Shown here piece by piece: positions 41,366 through 52,278 of a DNA stretch of 60,389 bases (its first letter is position 1; each line of letters opens with the position of its first letter). A program made the position numbers and the translations under genes. This DNA comes from GWF sp031972135 (GTDB lineage Bacteria; Patescibacteriota; Microgenomatia; UBA1400; UBA12108): positions 1 through 60,389 of the forward strand of contig DALYFH010000001.1 in NCBI GenBank assembly GCA_031972135.1, written 5' to 3'. The notes below the pieces were generated by a model. That model saw only the letters and a program-made list of their open reading frames with translations, was not told the origin of the DNA and did no database searches.

Positions 41366-42376
41366 ATGAAATGGTGGACATATAGTATATTTGCTGTTTT
41401 ATTCATACTTTGCTGTTGGTTTGTATTTTTTAGATCTATAGACGTCGAGCTAAGTAATCCTCAAGGTGAGGTGGTAGTAGTCGAAAAACCTTATGACAAA
41501 TACAGTTTTGAGCGATTGGTTGAACGCGTTGATCCCGCTAGTGTAATAGAACTAGGAGAGGAGATTGGTACTACTCCTGAGTACTCAAGTTATATTTTTT
41601 ACTTCACCAGCGAGGGGCGACGGATTTCGGGACAACTAAACCTACCCAACCTTTCTAGACTAATGAGTGTTGTGGTGATGGCGAGAGGTTATGTAGAGAA
41701 AGATGGTTATACTACTGGGACGGGGACGCGAAATGCCGCAGCTGTGTATGCGAAAAATGGTTATATCACTATTGCTCCTGATTTTTCTGGGTATGGAGAG
41801 TCTGATCCAGAAGATCCCAACGCTCTAGGGGCAAGGCTAGTAAAACCAGTTGAAATGCTAGATTTGATCGCGAGCTTATCTAGTTTGCCACAAGTAGATT
41901 TGAGTAGGGTGTATCTCTGGGGACATAGTAACGGCGGACAGATTATGTTGTCTGTGGCAGAAGTGCTAGGGAAAAGGGTAAAGGAGAAAGGGACAAGTGG
42001 ACAAGCACGAGTATTGGGAGTAACACTTTGGGCGCCGGTGTCCAAGCCGTTTCCTTACAACATCCTGTTTTATACAGACGAGGCAGATGATCAGGGTAAG
42101 TGGCTACGGAGTGAGATTGCAAAGTTTGAAGCCGAGTATGACGTCTACAAGTACTCGATTGATCGCCACCTAGACTGGATCCAGATGCCGCTCGTCGTTC
42201 ATCAGGGAACAGTGGATGATGCTGTGCCAGTTGAGTGGAGTAGGGAGCTAGATGAGAGATTAAAGGAACAAGATAAAAGTTATACTTATTACGAATATCC
42301 AGGGGCGGACCATAATATGCGCCCGTCGTGGGACAGCGTGGTGAGTCGTGATATAGATTTTTTTCGAAATCTATAA
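41366..42376 (+). CDS. Membrane-anchored alpha/beta hydrolase
   Basis: An N-terminal hydrophobic anchor (about 4-23) is followed by an alpha/beta hydrolase core of the prolyl-oligopeptidase type. The nucleophile Ser is in WGHSNGGQI, the acid is probably in VHQGTVDDAVPVEWS, and the His is in YPGADHNMRPS. The protein probably acts outside the membrane on an ester or peptide. It starts 4 nt after the previous gene. Confidence 0.82.
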   Translation: MKWWTYSIFAVLFILCCWFVFFRSIDVELSNPQGEVVVVEKPYDKYSFERLVERVDPASVIELGEEIGTTPEYSSYIFYFTSEGRRISGQLNLPNLSRLMSVVVMARGYVEKDGYTTGTGTRNAAAVYAKNGYITIAPDFSGYGESDPEDPNALGARLVKPVEMLDLIASLSSLPQVDLSRVYLWGHSNGGQIMLSVAEVLGKRVKEKGTSGQARVLGVTLWAPVSKPFPYNILFYTDEADDQGKWLRSEIAKFEAEYDVYKYSIDRHLDWIQMPLVVHQGTVDDAVPVEWSRELDERLKEQDKSYTYYEYPGADHNMRPSWDSVVSRDIDFFRNL

Positions 42377-42433
42377 TTGATTATTAGCATAAAAAGAGTA
42401 GAGTAAAGTTGTATTTAATTTCAGGAGGTATTT

Positions 42434-43657
42434 ATGGATGATCCATACACAAATGCAGTGACTCAACTCAAGCAAATCGGGAAAATTTTGGAATTAGATG
42501 AAAATACTATCGAAAAACTATCTACTTTGGACAAAGTACATAAAACGAAACTTAATATTTTGATGGATGATGGAAGTAAGCAAGAGTTTCAGGCATATAG
42601 AAGTGAACACAACAATAGCAAAGGTCCATACAAAGGTGGGATACGCTTTCATCCTGGAGTTACTGAATCCGAAGTTAAAGCTTTATCTATGTGGATGACA
42701 TGGAAATGCAGTATCGCGAGTTTGCCTTATGGAGGTGGTAAGGGGGGAGTGGTAGTAGATCCGACAAAGCTTTCTAAAAACGAACTAGAACGCCTATCTA
42801 GGGCTTATGGGGCATGGAGTGCAAACTGGGCTGGTCCATGGTTGGATGTGCCTGCGCCTGACGTAAATACTGATGGACAGATCATGGCTTGGATGCTTGA
42901 TGAAATGATCAAATCAAAATCGAGTAGTGAAAAAATGAGTACAAATTGGAAAGCTACTTTTACTGGTAAGCCTATTGCGATAGGGGGTAGCCAAGGTAGA
43001 GAAGAAGCTACTGGAATGGGTGGATTTTATACTTTGCAAAACCTGACTAGGTCACTAAATTTAAAAAAAAGCGATGTAAGTATTGCAGTTCAAGGCATGG
43101 GTAATGTGGGGTATTGGTTCGCGAAACTCGCTAGTGAAGACGGATATAAAGTGGTGGCTATATCCAACTCAAAAGGTGGAATATATGATCCAAATGGAAT
43201 CACAATAGATGCAAACTTGCGAAGTATAAAATCGAATATATCTAATGCTGAACTACTCCTACTGCCTGTTACTATACTTGTGCCGGCTGCTTTAGAAAAT
43301 GTGATAACAGGTGAGGTAGCAAGGCAACTACAGGCTAAGGCCATAATTGAGATGGCTAACGGTCCAGTTACGCCAGAAGCTGACAAGATACTAAGTGAGC
43401 GAGGGGTGCTGTCGGTACCTGATGTGCTTGCTAATTCTGGAGGAGTAACTGTTTCTTATTTTGAGTGGGTACAAAATCTACATGGGGCTGTTTGGAGTAA
43501 AGATGAAGTATTGTCTAAACTAAAATCCGTGATGGATACGGCATTTAATGAGATGTGGGCAAAACACGTAGGATTAAAATTAGATTTGCGGATGTCTGCT
43601 TATGCTAGTGCGGTGAGTAGAGTTGTGGAAGCAATGACGATTATGCAATCTAATTAG
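42434..43657 (+). CDS. gdhA: Glutamate (or Leu/Phe) dehydrogenase
   Basis: It oxidatively deaminates glutamate to 2-oxoglutarate or the reverse, with NAD(P). PYKGGIRFHPGVTESEVKALS, the catalytic-lysine motif LPYGGGKGGVVVDP, PAPDVNTDGQIMAWMLDE and a nucleotide-binding AVQGMGNVGYWFAKLASEDG are clear. At 407 residues it is a normal class I hexameric-type enzyme. A good SD (aggagg) precedes ATG. It is the first of four linked metabolic genes and overlaps the convergent dehydrogenase by 4 bp. Confidence 0.95.
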   Translation: MDDPYTNAVTQLKQIGKILELDENTIEKLSTLDKVHKTKLNILMDDGSKQEFQAYRSEHNNSKGPYKGGIRFHPGVTESEVKALSMWMTWKCSIASLPYGGGKGGVVVDPTKLSKNELERLSRAYGAWSANWAGPWLDVPAPDVNTDGQIMAWMLDEMIKSKSSSEKMSTNWKATFTGKPIAIGGSQGREEATGMGGFYTLQNLTRSLNLKKSDVSIAVQGMGNVGYWFAKLASEDGYKVVAISNSKGGIYDPNGITIDANLRSIKSNISNAELLLLPVTILVPAALENVITGEVARQLQAKAIIEMANGPVTPEADKILSERGVLSVPDVLANSGGVTVSYFEWVQNLHGAVWSKDEVLSKLKSVMDTAFNEMWAKHVGLKLDLRMSAYASAVSRVVEAMTIMQSN

Positions 43658-45021
43658 TTGATCCAGATAGTCTTGATGTTTACAAATTCTTTGAGTCCGT
43701 ACTCTGATAGTTCGCGACCGTAACCTGAGAATTTGGTGCCGCCAAAGGGTAAGCGAGGATCGGATTTGACCATTGAATTTACAAAAACACATCCTGCTTC
43801 TATGTTGTCTGTAAAAAATGAGATTGTGCTATTGTCATTTGTCCACACGGAAGATCCAAGCCCAAAGTGTGAATTGTTGGCAATCTCTAATGCTTCTTCT
43901 TTGCTATTTACCGTGATGATTGCTGCCACTGGGCCAAATGTTTCTTCTATTGCTACTATCATGTCTGGGGTAACATCTTTTAGAATAGTTGGGGGATAAA
44001 AGTAACCGGCACCATCTTTAATATCTCCGCCCGTGACTAATTTTGCGCCTTGTTTGAGACTTCGAGTTACCTGATCGTGGATAGCATCTCTTATGGATGA
44101 TGATGATAGTGGGCCAATGTCTATAGATTCGTCATTTGGATCGCCGATTTTCTTGGATTCTAGGACAGACTTGAAAATATCTGTAAATTGATTGGCAATA
44201 TCTTTGTGCACGATAAATCTTTTGGCTGCTATGCACGATTGCCCGGAAACAATCATGCGAGCTGTCGCGGCTGTTTCTGCGGCTTTTTGGATATCTGCAT
44301 CTGGCATAACGATAAATGGGTCGCTGCCTCCTAGTTCTAGAACAGTGCGCTTAATGTGTTTGCCAGCAAGTGAGGCTACCTTCATGCCAGCTTCCTCGCT
44401 ACCAGTCAAACTGACAAGTCGAACGTATGGACTCTCAATAACTGTTTCTGTTTCTGCGCCACTGATAAGTAGTGTTTGAAATAGACCATCCATAGCTCCT
44501 GCTTCTTTAAAAATATTTTCTATCGCCAATGCGCATGCTGGGACTGAAGAGGCATGTTTTAGCAACATTGTGTTGCCTGCCATGATGGCGGGGGCAGCAG
44601 CACGAAATACCTGCCAAAAAGGGAAGTTCCAGGGCATAATCGCAAAGACAACACCAAGTGGGGAAAATTTGATATATGACTTTGAGGCTTCGGTTTGCAC
44701 TAAATGATCTTTTAATTGTAACTCTGCCTGATCTGCATAGTATTTGCAGACTAAAACGCATTTATCTATCTCGGCAAGACCTTCTACTTTTCTTTTGCCC
44801 ATTTCATCTGTCATGAGCTTTGCTAGTTCTAGTTTCTTTGCCAATAGAATGTCTGCGACGCTTAAAAGTAATTTAGATCTATCTGTAAAATTTGATTTTT
44901 TCCAAGTTGTAAAGGCGGATTGAGAAAGTGTAATTTTTGAAAGCAATTCATCTTTGGAAAGAGTGTTGTAGGTTTCTAGTAATTTACCTGTTGTTGGATT
45001 TGTGGTGCTAAACGTTGTCAT
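43654..45021 (-). CDS. Succinate-semialdehyde dehydrogenase-like ALDH
   Basis: It oxidises an aldehyde to an acid with NAD(P). VFAIMPWNFPFWQVFRAAAPAIMAGN, the catalytic Glu in LELGGSDPFIV, the catalytic Cys in SGQSCIAAKRF and DPRLPFGGTKFSGYGRELSE are typical of the GabD/SSADH branch. The 455 residues are normal. It overlaps the upstream ThDP enzyme gene by 14 nt, so the pair is co-translated. This supports succinic semialdehyde as its substrate, if the partner makes it. Confidence 0.9.
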   Translation of the reverse strand: MTTFSTTNPTTGKLLETYNTLSKDELLSKITLSQSAFTTWKKSNFTDRSKLLLSVADILLAKKLELAKLMTDEMGKRKVEGLAEIDKCVLVCKYYADQAELQLKDHLVQTEASKSYIKFSPLGVVFAIMPWNFPFWQVFRAAAPAIMAGNTMLLKHASSVPACALAIENIFKEAGAMDGLFQTLLISGAETETVIESPYVRLVSLTGSEEAGMKVASLAGKHIKRTVLELGGSDPFIVMPDADIQKAAETAATARMIVSGQSCIAAKRFIVHKDIANQFTDIFKSVLESKKIGDPNDESIDIGPLSSSSIRDAIHDQVTRSLKQGAKLVTGGDIKDGAGYFYPPTILKDVTPDMIVAIEETFGPVAAIITVNSKEEALEIANNSHFGLGSSVWTNDNSTISFFTDNIEAGCVFVNSMVKSDPRLPFGGTKFSGYGRELSEYGLKEFVNIKTIWIN

Positions 45022-46630
45022 GATTTTTTCCTAGATACTGGTTATCTGAATAATCGATGGGCGCGGCGATGAGATGAACTCCGCCAATACTTAAGCTAGT
45101 TTTGAGAACTTCGTCTAGTTTATGCGTGGAATCTACAAGATGTCCGGTGATGCCATAGCTTTCTGCATATTTTACAAAATCTGGATTGTTGAAAGATAAT
45201 CCGTAATCTGGGAGTGACATACCGGTTTGTTTCCAGGAAATCATCCCGTAGGTGTTGTCTACAAGAACTATTACAACTAGATCTAGATTGAGTCTTTTGG
45301 CAGTTTCTAATTCTTGTGAGTTCATCATAAAACCACCGTCACCGCAGACGGCTACTACTTTGGATTCTGGGAAAACTAGTTTGGCTGCCATAGCTGAAGA
45401 AAATCCAGCTCCCATGGTAGCAAGAGCATTGTCTAATAAAAGAGTGTTTGGTGAGTAAGTCTCAAAATGGCGAGCGAACCAAAGTTTGTACATACCATTG
45501 TCGAGAGTGAGAATATCATTTTTATCTAAAACTGAGCGGATACCTTTGATGATACTAATAGGAGAAGCGGGATTTTGGATGCTTAGACTTGACTCTATTT
45601 GAGTTTTGACGGGTTTAAAAACAGAAAAATCCCAGTCTTTGGAAATTGTGATATTTTCTGAAATTTGCCAGATAGCATTTGCCAAATCGCCGATAACTTC
45701 GTGAGTAGGATTGTAGACTATGTCTATTGTGGCAGGAGAAAAGTTTAGATGAATAATTTGTTGTGGACCATTTGTGTGTACAAGAAAAGGTGGTTTTTCG
45801 ATGGTGTCGTGACCTATGTTTATGATTAGGTCTGCTCGACTAACCGAGTCATGTATATAATCGTTTTGAGATAAGGCTGCGGTACCTAAATATGACGCAC
45901 TGAGTTCAGATATTACCCCTTTGCCCATTTGAGTTGTAAAGAAGGGAATGCCAGTTTTCTCGATGAGTAGAGTGAGCATGTTTGAAATACGTTTGCGATT
46001 TGCTCCTGCACCAACCAAGATGAGGGGGTGCTTTGATGATTCGATCATTTGTATAGCCGTCTTAATCGATTTGGATTCTGCTATGGGACGGCGAGGGGAT
46101 GGATGTGTTGGAGCTAGATGATAATCAGAGATGGTTTCACTGGCTATATCCTCTGGTAGTTCAAGATGAACTGCGCCTGGACGTTCTTCACGGGCGATTT
46201 TGAATGCTTCTCTGACGGTGGATTCCACAAGCTTGGCGTCAACTATCTGCTTAGTCATTTTGGTGAGTGGGCGCATCATTCCCACTGTGTCTATTATTTG
46301 GAAATGTCCTTGCTTGCTGGATTTGATCGGTTTTTGGCCGGTAATGAAGATTGTTGGCATGGCACCAAGTTGTGCGTAGGCAACAGCCGTCACTAAGTTT
46401 GTAGCACCAGGTCCTAGTGTGGATAAACATACTCCAGGATGACCTGTGAGCCTACCTATTGTGGCTGCCATAAAGCCAGCGGCTTGCTCGTGTCGGGTAG
46501 GAATGAATTTGATAGATGATTTTCGGACACTTTCTAGAAAAGTGAGGTTTTCTTCTCCCGGAACCCCAAAAATATACTCGACGCCCTCAGACACTAAAGA
46601 TTGTACAAAAATATCTGAGGCATTAGTCAT
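45008..46630 (-). CDS. ThDP-dependent decarboxylase/acetolactate-synthase-like enzyme
   Basis: The fold is that of acetolactate synthase: EYIFGVPGEENLTFLESV with the catalytic Glu, STLGPGATNLVTAVAYAQLGAMPTIFITGQKPIKSSKQGHFQIID and GDGGFMMNSQELETAKRL with the ThDP motif GDG-(x)n-N. The GEENLxxLES and QKPIKxSKQG segments recall the cyanobacterial proteins annotated as acetolactate synthase but shown to be 2-oxoglutarate decarboxylase. Translation is coupled with an SSADH-like gene. A true ilvB would more often lie with ilvN/ilvC, which are absent here. Confidence 0.75.
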   Translation of the reverse strand: MTNASDIFVQSLVSEGVEYIFGVPGEENLTFLESVRKSSIKFIPTRHEQAAGFMAATIGRLTGHPGVCLSTLGPGATNLVTAVAYAQLGAMPTIFITGQKPIKSSKQGHFQIIDTVGMMRPLTKMTKQIVDAKLVESTVREAFKIAREERPGAVHLELPEDIASETISDYHLAPTHPSPRRPIAESKSIKTAIQMIESSKHPLILVGAGANRKRISNMLTLLIEKTGIPFFTTQMGKGVISELSASYLGTAALSQNDYIHDSVSRADLIINIGHDTIEKPPFLVHTNGPQQIIHLNFSPATIDIVYNPTHEVIGDLANAIWQISENITISKDWDFSVFKPVKTQIESSLSIQNPASPISIIKGIRSVLDKNDILTLDNGMYKLWFARHFETYSPNTLLLDNALATMGAGFSSAMAAKLVFPESKVVAVCGDGGFMMNSQELETAKRLNLDLVVIVLVDNTYGMISWKQTGMSLPDYGLSFNNPDFVKYAESYGITGHLVDSTHKLDEVLKTSLSIGGVHLIAAPIDYSDNQYLGKNHDNV

Positions 46631-46672
46631 TTGTTTAGTTTATCACGATAAAATGGTGTATAAATATAGTCT

Positions 46673-47890
46673 ATGGAAGATGTATATAGTCAGTCAGTTG
46701 CACTTCATCGCAAACATGGAGGAAAACTAGACATAGTGGGAGTGATCCCAGTTGAAAATAGGGAGGACTTGTCTTTGGTTTATACTCCCGGAGTAGCTCA
46801 AGTTTCGCGTGAAATTGCTAAAGATGTTAATCAATCTTTTGATTTGACATGGAGAGGGCGGAGTGTGGCAGTTGTGTCAGATGGATCGGCAGTCTTGGGA
46901 CTAGGAAATATAGGTGCTGAAGCCGGACTCCCTGTTATGGAGGGCAAGGCTTTGTTATTTAAGCAGTTTGGGAATGTGTCGGCTGTCCCGCTAGTAGTTG
47001 ACTTGCACACAGCAGACCAACTAGTGGACTTTGTGCGTGCGATTGCACCATCTTTTGGCGGAATCAATTTGGAAGATATTGAGGCGCCATTGTGCTTTGA
47101 GGTCGAAGATCGGTTGCAGGATATCGGAATACCAGTATTTCATGATGATCAGCATGGGACGGCTATGGTTGTCACAGCTGCAGTGCATAATGCGTCTATA
47201 GTTGTGGGTAAACAATACGAGTCTCTCAAAGTGGTGATTTCGGGGGCAGGTTCGGCTGGGTTGGCAGTAGCACAGATGCTACTTGGCTTAGATAGAGTAG
47301 CTGGTCACTTGGCACCGTTTCATGGTGCAAATAGGGTAAAGGATGTGGTGTTACTTGATAGTAAAGGAATTGTTTCATTGAAACGCAGTGATTTAACAGG
47401 GTTAAAACTACAATTTGCGCACCATACAAATAATAATCAAATCGAAGGTGATCTTAGCAAAGCACTCGAAGGTGTGGATGTTTTTATCGGAGTGTCAAAA
47501 GGTGGATTGGTGAGTTCAGAGATGGTTCGATCAATGGCAAAGGATCCAATAGTGCTGGCTATGGCTAACCCGGAGCCAGAAATAATGCCAGATTTAGCTC
47601 TGGCTGCAGGTGCAGCGGTTGTTGGGACAGGACGGAGTGATTTTGCGAATCAAATTAACAATTCATTAATTTTTCCGGGATTTTTTAAGGGATTGTTAGC
47701 GGGAAAAGCAACAAAAATTACCATGGAGTTGAAGTTAGCAGCATCCAGGGAATTGGCAAATGCAATAGTGCCGAGTCGTGATGCGATTCTTCCCTCGATG
47801 TTTGATCCTGGCTTGGCTGACAGAATAGCGAAAGTGGTCGAAGATCTGGTGAGAAAGAGGGGGCTGACGCGGCATTTGAGTAAGCGATGA
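46673..47890 (+). CDS. NAD(P)-dependent malic enzyme
   Basis: It decarboxylates malate to pyruvate with reduction of NAD(P). LVYTPGVAQVSREIA, VSDGSAVLGLGNIGAEAGLPVMEGKALLFKQFG, NLEDIEAPLCFEVEDRLQ and PVFHDDQHGTAMVVTAAV are classic, with VVISGAGSAGLAVAQMLLG for nucleotide binding. The 405 residues match the short bacterial form without the phosphotransacetylase tail. It is divergent from the ThDP enzyme with 42 bp between starts, so both promoters share this space. Confidence 0.95.
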   Translation: MEDVYSQSVALHRKHGGKLDIVGVIPVENREDLSLVYTPGVAQVSREIAKDVNQSFDLTWRGRSVAVVSDGSAVLGLGNIGAEAGLPVMEGKALLFKQFGNVSAVPLVVDLHTADQLVDFVRAIAPSFGGINLEDIEAPLCFEVEDRLQDIGIPVFHDDQHGTAMVVTAAVHNASIVVGKQYESLKVVISGAGSAGLAVAQMLLGLDRVAGHLAPFHGANRVKDVVLLDSKGIVSLKRSDLTGLKLQFAHHTNNNQIEGDLSKALEGVDVFIGVSKGGLVSSEMVRSMAKDPIVLAMANPEPEIMPDLALAAGAAVVGTGRSDFANQINNSLIFPGFFKGLLAGKATKITMELKLAASRELANAIVPSRDAILPSMFDPGLADRIAKVVEDLVRKRGLTRHLSKR

Positions 47891-47912
47891 AGAAGTTGAT
47901 AGCCGAAAAGAG

Positions 47913-49055
47913 TTATACAGATTGCAATGTTGGTAATGTTTTGGGTGCGTAGAGGATAGGGTGCGGAGAGTGATTGATTGATCGTGTTTTTGAGACCCTC
48001 ATTCTACTAGCCAACTGGTCTACTATTCCACGGATGAGTTTTTTGCCCATGTATACTTCTTTATTAATATTTTCGTTCCAGCTCAGACCTGGTCCAGTGT
48101 TACCCTCGATTAGATATGGGGTCCCAGCATTGGTCACAATAAAATCTAGTGCGATGAGCGAAGTTGTTTTGAGGCTACTCGATATTGCATCTGCTTTGAC
48201 CCTGATATCTAGCGGGATCTCGTTTTCTCTGATATAGACAGATGAGCCACCCTGGTGTTCGTTGCAACGGAAGTCGCCGGTTTTTGGGAAGCGCAGATAG
48301 CTGTGAAATAATTGTCCATCTAGGTAGATTAGTCTAATATCAGCCGTGGTTAGTTCATCTTGGTAACTGTAGCCACGATCAAATAGGGCAAATGGCTGCA
48401 GTATAAAGCTTGTATCCTTATTTTTACGTACAATTTTTTGAATTTGTTTATGTTTATTATCGCCTTCGATTTTGTAGACGTGCCAGCCACCAGCGCCGTA
48501 GCGATCCTTTAAGATAAAGCCATTACTAAAATCTCCAGGGTTGGTAGATAGGGTTAGGTTGGTAAGTAGGCTGAGTGCTGACTTAATATCAACTACTGAC
48601 AAAGTATTAATTTTTGCAGTGGGGATAGTGTGGGTCAGGAGGGAGGAGTGTGTTTTTTGTTTATCAAAAAAGATCGCGGAGACTTTTTTTGAGTTATACT
48701 TTTTGACTGATCGCTTTGAAAAGAAGAGGGATTGTAGAGTGACATCATCTATCCTCTGAGGACTAAATTTGTCGTAGACTACATTACTCTGACATGGTTC
48801 ATTTACTTTATGCCATTTTTTGTGCCTATAGATCCAGTAACTAGAGCATAATCCTGGGCCAATGATGTCTTTTGATGTAGTAAAGCCGGCGGATAACCCT
48901 ATGCGCTCGCAGTATTCTAAAAAGTAGCTATATGCGACGTTACATGGATTATTAATAGATTTAAGAGGAAATGGTTGTTTTGATTTTGATGTAGCACTCC
49001 TGGCAGTATTACCGTTGTAGAGGATGAGGAGATCGAGGCGAGTGGCAGTAGTCAT
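47913..49055 (-). CDS. ATP-grasp ligase, RimK-like
   Basis: ATP-grasp enzymes join a carboxylate to an amine or thiol. GFILKDRYGAGGWHVYKIEGD holds the ATP-binding Lys and glycine loop, and DIRLIYLDGQLFHSYLRFPKTGDFRCNEHQGG and LIALDFIVTNAGTPYLIEGNTGPGL hold the metal-binding residues. The N-terminal 120 residues are unassigned. I start at 49055: the longer frame would add 58 residues that look like an untranslated leader, with a TATAAT box in the opposite sense near 49135. The substrate is unknown. Confidence 0.75.
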   Translation of the reverse strand: MTTATRLDLLILYNGNTARSATSKSKQPFPLKSINNPCNVAYSYFLEYCERIGLSAGFTTSKDIIGPGLCSSYWIYRHKKWHKVNEPCQSNVVYDKFSPQRIDDVTLQSLFFSKRSVKKYNSKKVSAIFFDKQKTHSSLLTHTIPTAKINTLSVVDIKSALSLLTNLTLSTNPGDFSNGFILKDRYGAGGWHVYKIEGDNKHKQIQKIVRKNKDTSFILQPFALFDRGYSYQDELTTADIRLIYLDGQLFHSYLRFPKTGDFRCNEHQGGSSVYIRENEIPLDIRVKADAISSSLKTTSLIALDFIVTNAGTPYLIEGNTGPGLSWNENINKEVYMGKKLIRGIVDQLASRMRVSKTRSINHSPHPILYAPKTLPTLQSV

Positions 49056-49252
49056 AGTGAGAACTGAGACACGACAAAAGGGAGAGTAAGACAATCCGAC
49101 CAACGAAGTGAGACAATATCCTATATTATAGCATAACTCTTGATGCGCAGTGATTAAATGGAAATATATAAAAGAAGGTACAGTGAATAAGAATGGGTTG
49201 AAACCGGCAACGAGTGTCGCTGGATACATTTTATTGGTAAGAGTTGAGAAAA

Positions 49253-50875
<1,623 letters not shown>

Positions 50876-50975
50876 AGGGGATACTATAGCAGATGAAATG
50901 TATCTAGACCGGGTGGGGGAGATGTGATAACTGTGGTATTGATATAATTTGATATATTTCTTATAATACTTCCCT

Positions 50976-51479
50976 ATGGGATATCTAGATTTAGTACGAG
51001 AACACAAAATGATAGCGTCACCAGGCGAGCTGGCGAGTAAACTCGTTACTGTTGTAGGTCCGAGATACTCAGATGGTCCCTATAGAGTTACTGACGAAGG
51101 AATAAGCGAGATTGCTAGCGTACTGGAAAAATTGCCTTTTGTTGCTGTGGCTATACCTCGATTGGTAGTTGAAAGTAACGACTTTAGAGGGAAAGGGATA
51201 AAAGTAAAAGTTAATCCAAATGCTTACGAACAAGCATTTAAAAATAAGCTCGTCCTGAGAGATGGAGTTATCTATGGGAAAGTTTATATGAGTGTAGGCG
51301 ATATCAAGGATTCTGATAGAAAAATTCTTTTTAATCATGATAGAAATAGGGTTGATCCGACACCGTTCTATGGCCCGATTTTAAAAACATTGCTATCTTT
51401 AAACATGGCGGATGAAGGCGTCCAGGCGATGTTTGCGGTTCAGTTGTTGAACATTAATAAATTTTACAGTCGGAAATAA
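50976..51479 (+). CDS. Hypothetical protein, 167 aa
   Basis: The family is unknown. TATAAT (50962-50967) lies 8 nt before the ATG and suggests a leaderless message. It is soluble with a mixed alpha/beta pattern, and the ABC-F gene is divergent from it. Confidence 0.55.
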   Translation: MGYLDLVREHKMIASPGELASKLVTVVGPRYSDGPYRVTDEGISEIASVLEKLPFVAVAIPRLVVESNDFRGKGIKVKVNPNAYEQAFKNKLVLRDGVIYGKVYMSVGDIKDSDRKILFNHDRNRVDPTPFYGPILKTLLSLNMADEGVQAMFAVQLLNINKFYSRK

Positions 51480-51571
51480 TAATTAAATTGCTAGTTGGGA
51501 AGATTTGACTACAATGATAGAAATGTCGAGAAACCACTAGTTGAGCATAGAGTAGAAGACAGTAGAATTCC

Positions 51572-51690
51572 AGTTTCAGTTTGTTTTACCTAAGTTTCGT
51601 AAAGAGCGATTTATTGCTTTGCGAGATTCACTTGGCCGAATATTAGTATCTAGAGTACCTGATTTGATAGAATACTCATATGCAAACTAA
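51572..51690 (+). pseudogene. Possible gene remnant
   Basis: Between 51480 and 51679 no intact gene is seen. A frame of about 40 codons with protein-like composition (FQFQFVLPKFRKERFIALRDS, LGRILVSRVPDLIEYS) runs to a TAA at 51688-51690, but it lacks a start and is cut by a TAG just upstream. It could be a decayed gene or chance. Confidence 0.25.
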
Positions 51691-52258
51691 CCACGAGATT
51701 GTCATGCAAGAGCTCTTAGCTGCTGGTTTTGAGCCAACCAAGACTAGAGCATACGCTGTCCATCAAGTGAATTTAGGAAGATGTGCGCTAGCTTTGCATA
51801 GCGATCAATATTTAACACCTACATTTATCGAATCGATTTCAAAAATAACTGATAAAGATATATTAACAGTAGATTTTAATGATTTACCGACTCAAGCAGA
51901 CTTAGAAAAATTAACAGGAATAGTTGATTGGGATCCAACAGCATGGAGTCAGAGCGGAAAATATCTAATAGCTAGAAATTTTGATACATTTCTTACTTCA
52001 GCATTTGTTGATAATTTAGAAACTGACCAGAAACTAGGTAACATGGTTAAGCTGTTGAGGATAATACAAAAATACGGAAACGGAGTAATGCTAGGTTTTG
52101 GTAAAGCTAAAACCTTCGAAGATGTGATGGATCCAGTCTCCGACGCATATGACGCGCATGGTACAGGATCGAGTAGTTATTATCTGTGGGAACTTATGAT
52201 GGAATGTCTAGAAGATAAGGTTTTGGGCAGAGAAATTGAGAATGAAAGAAATCAATGA
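51680..52258 (+). CDS. Hypothetical protein, 192 aa
   Basis: No family is recognised. The protein is soluble and mixed alpha/beta, with FVDNLETDQKLGNMVKLLRIIQKYGNG and GTGSSSYYLWELMMECLEDK as ordered-looking parts. A tagaat box ends 6 nt before the ATG. ychF follows 20 nt later. Confidence 0.55.
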   Translation: MQTNHEIVMQELLAAGFEPTKTRAYAVHQVNLGRCALALHSDQYLTPTFIESISKITDKDILTVDFNDLPTQADLEKLTGIVDWDPTAWSQSGKYLIARNFDTFLTSAFVDNLETDQKLGNMVKLLRIIQKYGNGVMLGFGKAKTFEDVMDPVSDAYDAHGTGSSSYYLWELMMECLEDKVLGREIENERNQ

Positions 52259-52278
52259 TCTGGTGATAAAATGCTTAT

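Noticed and set aside
42434..47890. GABA shunt
   Set aside because: An SSADH is present, but no glutamate decarboxylase or GABA transaminase is seen. The ThDP enzyme gives a simpler route to succinic semialdehyde.
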